Source: Desulfoluna butyratoxydans (GTDB lineage: Bacteria; Desulfobacterota; Desulfobacteria; Desulfobacterales; Desulfolunaceae). Taken from it: a DNA stretch of 64,000 nucleotides. This document shows positions 58,884 through 64,000 of this stretch, piece after piece. Where the stretch lies: positions 8,623 to 72,622 of the forward strand of contig NZ_CAADHO010000011.1 of NCBI RefSeq assembly GCF_900699765.1, read 5' to 3'. Every line of letters starts with the position of its first letter. Position 1 is the first letter of the stretch. The notes beneath the pieces were generated by a model. The model did not search any database and was not told the DNA's origin. It saw only the letters and a program-made list of their open reading frames with translations. Position numbers and translations under genes: made by a program.

Positions 58884-60608
58884 ATGTTCAAGAAGGTCTC
58901 AATCAAAGCAAGGATCTATATCATCATCGGTATGGTTTTCTTTCTCTTCATCGGGATGCTGGTCGGATCATTCAAGATCGGTTCCATGGCAAGGGACGCA
59001 GGGATCCATGAAGCCGGAGAGGTGATGTTGAAGGGGCAGAAGGAAAAGCTCAAGGTGGCGACCCACGCCATGGCCCTGGCCCTGGGCACCGCCCTTAAAA
59101 AGGCGCCGGAATCCGAGTCGGTCGAAGACGTTGTCCGGGAGATTATTGTTCCCATTCGATTTGAAGAGGACCGGTCCGGCTATTTTTTTGTCTATGACGG
59201 TTTTAAAGTGGTGTGCAATGCAGCCAACCTTTCAATGACCGGGGAAAACAGAAAAAATTCCAAGGACGCCAACGGCGTCTACTACCTCATCGAGCTTGAA
59301 AAAGCCGCCAGCGCCGGGGGCGGGTTTGTCCCCTACAGCTTCCAGAAACCCGGAAAAGGGGTTCAGCCCAAGATCGGCTACGCCGAGAAAATTCCCGGGA
59401 CATCCTACTGGGTGGGCTCCGGCGTCTACATCGACAACATCGAAGAAGAAAAGACCATTATCGAAGAGGTGATTGCGAGTGGCGTCTCCCGGGGCGTGAC
59501 CCTGGTGGCGGGTATCGCAGGCGGATTCTTTCTTTTGATCATCCTTCCCGTGACCCTGATGATGGCTGTTGCCATTACCCGCTCCCTGAGGCAGGCCATC
59601 CTCGGCCTTAAGGACATCGCCGAGGGGGAAGGGGACCTGACCACCCGGCTTGCCATCACCAATGAGGACGAAACCGGGGAGCTGGCCCGCTGGATCAACG
59701 TGTTTATTGAAAACCTGCAGACCATCGTCCGGGATGTGGCGGAAAATGCCATGGGGCTTAACAGCGCTTCCACGGAACTCTCTGCCGTGGCCACCCAGCT
59801 CTCCCAGGGTGCCGATGAAGCATCCTCCCGTTCGGACAGCGTGGCTGCCGCCGCCGAAGAGATGAACGTTACCATGACCTCAGTGGCCGCAGCCAGCGAG
59901 CAGGCCTCCACCAACGTGGGCATGGTGGCCGCCGCCTCCGAGGAGATGAGCGTCACGGTCCAGGAGATCGCCTCAAATTCCGAAAAGGCCAGCGGCATTA
60001 CCCAGGGCGCCGTGTCAAAGGCAAAGACCGCCACGGAAAAAGTGGACCTCCTGGGCGTATCGGCCGACGAGATCAGCAAGGTCACCGAGGCCATCACCGA
60101 CATCTCGGAGCAGACCAACCTCCTGGCCCTGAACGCCACCATCGAAGCGGCCCGGGCCGGTGAAGCGGGCAAAGGGTTTGCTGTCGTCGCCAACGAGATC
60201 AAGGCCCTTGCCGCCCAGACCTCCGAGGCCACCCAGGAGATCAAGCGCCAGGTGGAGGGCATCCAGGGTTCCACCCGGGAGACCGTAACGGAAATCCGCT
60301 CCATCTCCGACGTCATCGTGGAGGTCAACGACATCGTCTCCACCATCGCCGCGTCCGTGGAAGAGCAGGCCGTCACCACCCGGGAGATCTCCGGCAACGT
60401 GGCCCAGGCCGCCCAGGGCATTGAAGAGGTCAACGGCAACGTGGCCGAGACCTCCATGGTCTCGGAGAACATCGCCCGAGAGATCAGCGCCGTAAACGCC
60501 GGGAGCGCCGAAATCGCATCCAGCAGCACCATGGTGAGCACCAGCGCAGAAGAACTTTCCCGGCTTTCGGAGTCTTTGACGTCCATGGTGTCGAGGTTTA
60601 AGGTGTAG
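58884..60608 (+). CDS. Methyl-accepting chemotaxis protein with periplasmic Cache domain
   Basis: 574 residues. A first membrane helix (about 11-31) is followed by a periplasmic single Cache domain (about 35-190; the segment YFFVYDGFKVVCNA and the region SYWVGSGVYIDNI are typical). A second helix (about 202-224), a HAMP domain (to about 280) and the cytoplasmic signalling domain (about 320-574) follow. The hairpin tip reads EAITDISEQTNLLALNATIEAARAGEAGKGFAVVANEIKALA, the highly conserved kinase-contact region. There is no C-terminal methylation-enzyme-binding pentapeptide. The ATG at 58884 has AAGGAG 5 bases upstream. No che genes adjoin it. Small organic acids are common Cache ligands, but this one is unknown. 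Confidence 0.93.
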   Translation: MFKKVSIKARIYIIIGMVFFLFIGMLVGSFKIGSMARDAGIHEAGEVMLKGQKEKLKVATHAMALALGTALKKAPESESVEDVVREIIVPIRFEEDRSGYFFVYDGFKVVCNAANLSMTGENRKNSKDANGVYYLIELEKAASAGGGFVPYSFQKPGKGVQPKIGYAEKIPGTSYWVGSGVYIDNIEEEKTIIEEVIASGVSRGVTLVAGIAGGFFLLIILPVTLMMAVAITRSLRQAILGLKDIAEGEGDLTTRLAITNEDETGELARWINVFIENLQTIVRDVAENAMGLNSASTELSAVATQLSQGADEASSRSDSVAAAAEEMNVTMTSVAAASEQASTNVGMVAAASEEMSVTVQEIASNSEKASGITQGAVSKAKTATEKVDLLGVSADEISKVTEAITDISEQTNLLALNATIEAARAGEAGKGFAVVANEIKALAAQTSEATQEIKRQVEGIQGSTRETVTEIRSISDVIVEVNDIVSTIAASVEEQAVTTREISGNVAQAAQGIEEVNGNVAETSMVSENIAREISAVNAGSAEIASSSTMVSTSAEELSRLSESLTSMVSRFKV

Positions 60609-60616
60609 GTCAGAAA

Positions 60617-60775
60617 GGCGAAGGGCTAAAGGTTGAAAGGCGAAGGGCCAAAGGCTAAAAGGCGAAGGGCCAAAGGCTAAAAGGCGAAGGGCTAAAGGCT
60701 GAAAGGCGAAGGGCTAAAGGCTGAAAGGCGAAGGGTTAAAAGCTGAAAAGGCGAACGGGCTAAAGGTTGAAAGCG
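60617..60775 (+). repeat. 22-bp tandem repeat after the chemotaxis gene
   Basis: GGCGAAGGGC/T recurs at 60617, 60639, 60661, 60683, 60705, 60727 and 60750, i.e. about seven units of 22 bases. Each contains a TAA and in most a TGA (GGGCTAAAGGCTGAAA). It begins 9 bases after the stop codon. Confidence 0.92.
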
Positions 60776-60806
60776 AAAAGGGCCGTTTGCCCCATAATTG
60801 CTGAAA

Positions 60807-60838
60807 AAAGCGTCTCCACGCATACGTGGGGGCGCTTT
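60807..60838 (+). terminator. Hairpin between convergent genes
   Basis: AAAGCGTCTCCACG and CGTGGGGGCGCTTT pair over 14 bases (two G-U pairs in RNA) around CATA. It is followed by CATTTT on the plus strand and CAGC on the minus strand; the six As upstream give a T run for the minus strand. Confidence 0.75.
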
Positions 60839-60875
60839 CATTTTAACTTGACGTGATCAAATGATCGTATATTTT

Positions 60876-60917
60876 CCCTTAGCCCTTAGCCCTTAGCCCT
60901 TAGCCCTTAGCCCTTAA
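60876..60917. repeat. Heptamer tandem repeat (CCCTTAG)6 at a stop codon
   Basis: Five exact CCCTTAG units plus a sixth CCCTTAA (CTAAGGG on the minus strand). The TAA stop of the minus-strand gene 60914-61510 lies in the last unit. Confidence 0.95.
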
Positions 60918-61510
60918 TTTATACTCGGCCCCTCCATAAAATCAGTCTCCTGCATGGGGCCGTGGAACACCTCGATGCGGGTGCGGATGGATTCGAATTC
61001 TTCGTCACCGATGACGCCCTGAACCTTGAGCCAGTGAAATTTGCGGATCTCTTCGCCGGGGTCGTTGGCGTAATCGATCTCTCCGTACCAGGAGAGGAGC
61101 TGGCTTTTGCGTCGCTTCATAAGCTCGTCAAAAATCTCGTCATGGCGTTTGCCGCTGATCAGGTAAATATCCCCGGATTCGGTTTTCAAAACCGTATACC
61201 GGGTGAAGGCAAACCGATAGATGATAAGGCAGATGGATGCGGCAATGGGAAGGTAGAGGGCAGGGCCCGTCTGCTGGGACGGCACCGCAAGCCAGGTGAG
61301 GAGGCTGCACACCCAGACGATCCCGAGCACGGCCGCTGCGTTTCGAAACCAGGAATTTCGTGCTTCCACCATCGTCGTCTCCATGGGGATGTCGGCATAA
61401 TACACCCCGAACGACCGGGATCCTGATTCCTGCCCCATGGCGTAGCTCAGGCGTTCCTTTTCAAAGGTGAAGCGCGTCCTGTTCAGGTAGCGTTTCTGTT
61501 CTATCTCCAT
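60914..61510 (-). CDS. Membrane protein of unknown function
   Basis: 198 residues. Two hydrophobic segments (about 59-76 and 84-100) are flanked by soluble parts. The C-terminal part DPGEEIRKFHWLKVQGVIGDEEFESIRTRI resembles a SHOCT-like short helical module, which often follows membrane or toxin-like domains. I recognise no other family. The ATG at 61510 is followed by a charged start (MEIEQKRYLNR). The stop codon lies in a heptamer repeat. It is convergent with the chemotaxis gene. Confidence 0.7.
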   Translation of the reverse strand: MEIEQKRYLNRTRFTFEKERLSYAMGQESGSRSFGVYYADIPMETTMVEARNSWFRNAAAVLGIVWVCSLLTWLAVPSQQTGPALYLPIAASICLIIYRFAFTRYTVLKTESGDIYLISGKRHDEIFDELMKRRKSQLLSWYGEIDYANDPGEEIRKFHWLKVQGVIGDEEFESIRTRIEVFHGPMQETDFMEGPSIN

Positions 61511-61744
61511 GCATCCCTCCGGAGATGGCTGGGTTTACATACATGACTTGGCATGCAAGGCTCTGGCGAAAACAATCCCTCAGGGAGGATACCCTGAAGA
61601 CGTGCGGCTTTATTCATATGACGGCACGCGTTCGGGCAAACATTAAACAAACTCGTCGTGAATGGCAATAACAATATGGTTCCTTAGGCAAGTCCGGGGT
61701 GTCTTTCCAAAGAGGGAAGCCATCGGTGAAGGGGTAATCAGGTC

Positions 61745-62578
61745 TCAATGGCTCGCTGCGTCCTTGCTCATCCGGGCAGGGACGGGGGTGATGCGCAAGC
61801 TTGAGGCTGCCGGGCTCTCTTCCACAAACAAGCGGCACCCGTAGACGGTTTCCAGTCGTTTTTTTTCCAGGACCTGGGGCGGCGCCCCTATGGCCGAGAC
61901 AGTCCCCTGATGGATCAGGCACAGGGTATCGGCATACATGGCCGCCAGGTTCAGGTCGTGGGAGACCATCACCACCCCGGTTCCACGCTCCAGCTTCAAC
62001 CTCTCCATCAAATCCATGACACGCACCTGATGGGCCAGGTCCAGGGCCGAGGTGGGTTCGTCGAGGAGAATGAACTCAGGCTGCTGGCATACGGCCCGGG
62101 AGATAAAGACCCGCTGCTTTTCCCCTCCGCTCAACGCGTCCACGGACCGGTCGGCCAGGTGCAGGACATCGGTAAAGGCCATGGCCTCTTCGGCAAGGGC
62201 CATGTCTTTGTCTTTGTGAAAGCCCAGCATGCCCAGGTGGGGCGCCCGCCCCATGAGCACCACCTCCCGGACCGTCAAAGAAAACGCACTCTCCACCGAC
62301 TGGGGCAGAAACGCGATGCGCCGGGCCAGCTCCCGCCGCGTCATCCGGGACAGCGGGGTACCCTCAAGGGACACCTCGCCGGTTCGGGGGCGGGAAAGTC
62401 CGGCCAGGCATTTCAGCAGGGTGGTTTTACCCGTGCCGTTGGGCCCTGCGATAATAAAAAAGGAACCCCGGGGAACGGAAAGGGTAATATCCGTGAGCAC
62501 TTCATGGCTGCCGTAGCCCGTGGAGAGCTCGCGGGTGGCGAGCTGAGTTGCAGTGGACGCATTGTTGTGTGTCATCAT
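61745..62578 (-). CDS. Iron/cobalamin-type ABC transporter ATP-binding protein
   Basis: 277 residues, FecE/BtuD class. Walker A is GPNGTGKTT (residues about 39-47), Q-loop LPQSVESAFSL, signature LSGGEKQR, Walker B ILLDEPTSALD and H-loop VSHD. It powers uptake of ferric siderophore, haem or vitamin B12. AAGGAGG precedes the ATG. It overlaps the permease by 4 bases. It is the third gene of an operon with the binding protein and permease. Metal or corrinoid specificity cannot be told. Confidence 0.92.
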   Translation of the reverse strand: MMTHNNASTATQLATRELSTGYGSHEVLTDITLSVPRGSFFIIAGPNGTGKTTLLKCLAGLSRPRTGEVSLEGTPLSRMTRRELARRIAFLPQSVESAFSLTVREVVLMGRAPHLGMLGFHKDKDMALAEEAMAFTDVLHLADRSVDALSGGEKQRVFISRAVCQQPEFILLDEPTSALDLAHQVRVMDLMERLKLERGTGVVMVSHDLNLAAMYADTLCLIHQGTVSAIGAPPQVLEKKRLETVYGCRLFVEESPAASSLRITPVPARMSKDAASH

Positions 62579-63594
62579 CGGGCCCTCCTTTTAAGGAGCA
62601 TGATGAACAAAGGGGCTCCGATCATGGCGGTGATGACCCCCACGGGGATCTCTCCCTCCCTGGGAATCCACCGGGCCAGCAGGTCGCAGATGACCATGAA
62701 GGCGCCTCCGCCCACGATGGTGGCCGGCACCAGCACCCGGTGGTCCGAGCCGAACACCTGCCTGAGGATGTGGGGCACCACCAGACCCACAAAGCCCATG
62801 AGGCCGCTCTGGCAGACCATGGCGCTGACCATAAACGAGGTGGCGATAAGAAGGATAAGGGTGGTCCGCCGGATGGAGACCCCCATGGCACGCGCCATCT
62901 CTCGTCCCATAAGCATGAGGTTCATCTTGTGGGAGAGAAGAAAGATAACGACAAAGCAGGGCAGCACCAGAAGGGCCACCATGCCTACCTGGGGCATGTC
63001 TGCAGAAGAAAGGTCTCCCATGAGCCAGAACATGATGTCGTGGAGCTTGTTCTCTTCGGAAATGGAGATGAGAAACATGATCATCGCCGAGCAGAAGGCG
63101 TTGACCATGACTCCGGACAACAGCATGGCGTCCCGGCCCACCCGGTTCTCGCCCCGGGAAAGGACAAGCACCATAAAGAGGGTGACCATGCTGCCGGCAA
63201 AGGCGGTGAGGCTGACACCCGGCACCCGGGCAAACCCCGCAAGGATCCCCATGATGGCCCCGGTGGCTGCGCCGCCGGAGATGCCCAGGATATAGGGCTC
63301 GGCAAGGGGGTTTCCCAGAAGGGCCTGAAAGACAAGCCCGCCCAGTGAAAGGACCGCTCCGCAGAACAGGGCCATGAGTACCCGGGGAAGCCGGATACGT
63401 TCGATGATGGCAATTTGGAGGCTGTCTGCCTGGGAATCGCCCGTCACGAGCTGTGCCACGGGTGTAAGATCAATGCCCGAAGGCCCCGTGGCCAGGCCCA
63501 GGAGCACCGCAGCCCCCAGAACAATGGAGAGCAGGGCGGTGATAAGGAGAATTCGTTTCAGCAGGCGTCCCCGTACCCTGGATGTGTCGTTCAC
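62575..63594 (-). CDS. Iron/cobalamin-type ABC transporter permease (FecCD/BtuC family)
   Basis: 339 residues with about nine to ten hydrophobic segments. Typical family stretches are MALFCGAVLSLGGLVFQALLGNPLAEPYILGISGGA (residues about 74-109, with G-G-A motif) and GLMGFVGLVVPHILRQVFGSDHR. It forms the membrane channel as a homodimer. It overlaps the genes on both sides by ATGA-type junctions, so translation is coupled along the operon. Confidence 0.93.
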   Translation of the reverse strand: MNDTSRVRGRLLKRILLITALLSIVLGAAVLLGLATGPSGIDLTPVAQLVTGDSQADSLQIAIIERIRLPRVLMALFCGAVLSLGGLVFQALLGNPLAEPYILGISGGAATGAIMGILAGFARVPGVSLTAFAGSMVTLFMVLVLSRGENRVGRDAMLLSGVMVNAFCSAMIMFLISISEENKLHDIMFWLMGDLSSADMPQVGMVALLVLPCFVVIFLLSHKMNLMLMGREMARAMGVSIRRTTLILLIATSFMVSAMVCQSGLMGFVGLVVPHILRQVFGSDHRVLVPATIVGGGAFMVICDLLARWIPREGEIPVGVITAMIGAPLFIMLLKRRAR

Positions 63595-64000
63595 CGAGCC
63601 GCCTCCTCAAAAAGGGTGGGGTGGATCAGGGCCGCCAGCATGGCAAGGCCCTCCACCACACGCGGGGTGGGGCGATCCAGGATGTCCGAGTTGACGACAT
63701 GGATGTTGTTGGTTTGGACGGCGGGAAGGGACGGCCAGCTTGCCCATTCCTGTCGCATGACCTCAAAATCATCGTTTCTGGCCATGGAGGTGATGATGAT
63801 CATCTCCGGTGCCAGGGCCAGGACCTGTTCCTTGGAGAATCGGGGATAGGGCGTTTCGCTGGTGACGACGTTCTCGCCGCCCGCCCGGCGGATCATTTCG
63901 TTTAAGAAGGTGTTTTTGCCCACGGAGACAATGGGGGCGATGCCGATCTGGAAAAAGAGGCGGGGGGTGTGGGATGCCTTGGCAACGGTTCGGTCAATGG
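63591..64000 (-). CDS. ABC transporter periplasmic binding protein, partial (5' end beyond the window)
   Basis: About 135 C-terminal residues are visible; the gene continues past 64000. Sequence such as EMIRRAGGENVVTSETPYPRFSKEQVLALAPEMIIITS is the typical C-terminal lobe of BtuF/FecB-type binding proteins, where it ends the ligand cleft. The signal or lipobox is not in view. It overlaps the permease start by 4 bases. Confidence 0.88.
   Translation of the reverse strand, partial: IDRTVAKASHTPRLFFQIGIAPIVSVGKNTFLNEMIRRAGGENVVTSETPYPRFSKEQVLALAPEMIIITSMARNDDFEVMRQEWASWPSLPAVQTNNIHVVNSDILDRPTPRVVEGLAMLAALIHPTLFEEAAR

Noticed and set aside
1..64000. CRISPR array
   Set aside because: The regular repeats (188, 22 and 7 bp periods) have no unique spacers of constant length between short repeats, and there are no cas genes.

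Overview
The window looks like chromosomal DNA of a strictly anaerobic, probably sulfate-reducing deltaproteobacterium (Desulfobacterota, Desulfobacterales-like). This is inferred from gene content: CCG-domain (HdrD/DsrK-like) redox complexes with multihaem cytochromes c, an hdr-flx electron-bifurcation operon, a TunR-type tungstate regulator, a fused FAD/Fe-S D-lactate-type dehydrogenase, a 4-hydroxybutyryl-CoA dehydratase and a glycyl-radical-enzyme activase. No rRNA or core marker gene is present, so the genus is not assigned.

Layout. 1-1010: REP repeats around a REP-associated tyrosine transposase (RAYT). 1127-7093: HAD phosphatase, rhodanese, orphan TRAP binding lipoprotein, cold-shock protein, exported protein and a CoA-transferase. 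7319-8457: six 188-bp REP-pair (BIME) units. 8683-18027: a 4-hydroxybutyrate module made of abfD, a small CGGC protein and a 4HB CoA-transferase; a second REP family; small membrane proteins; an NCS2-type permease; and a sigma-54 activator. I find sigma-54-like promoters and matching GATGC-N6-GCATC palindromes upstream of both abfD and the permease, which predicts a local regulon. 18443-28397: thioesterase, sugar-phosphate cyclase, D-lactate-type dehydrogenase, hydrolase, SDR and acyl-CoA dehydrogenase.

29047-35987: two tandem copies of a three-gene transmembrane redox complex (decahaem cytochrome c, NarI-like cytochrome b, CCG Fe-S protein), each with its own related promoter and leader. 36428-45807: universal stress protein, DUF3786 Fe-S protein, DUF1566 protein, M20 amidohydrolase, DsbA-like protein, TunR divergent from a TauE-type exporter, glycyl-radical activase and SDR. 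46049-46618: three Val(TAC)-Lys(TTT) tRNA pairs. 46896-49691: small genes including RarD, a RelE-like protein and an IscA-like protein. 49787-57755: hdrD-hdrA-flxDCBA operon on the minus strand. 58884-61510: a chemotaxis receptor and a membrane protein separated by unusual tandem repeats. 61745-64000: iron/cobalamin-type ABC importer, truncated by the window end.

How it fits together: CoA-transferases, AbfD, acyl-CoA dehydrogenase and lactate-type dehydrogenase would feed carbon and electrons into CoA-ester oxidation. The Hdr-Flx complex would link NAD(H), ferredoxin and thiol/disulfide pools, and the duplicated cytochrome complexes would link the periplasmic cytochrome pool, quinones and the cytoplasm. 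The less expected observations are the shared sigma-54 enhancer motif, tandem repeats of period 7 or 22 that start at stop codons, a leaderless autoregulated tunR with a recombinase fold lacking the catalytic tyrosine, and duplicated decahaem complexes with a conserved operator.
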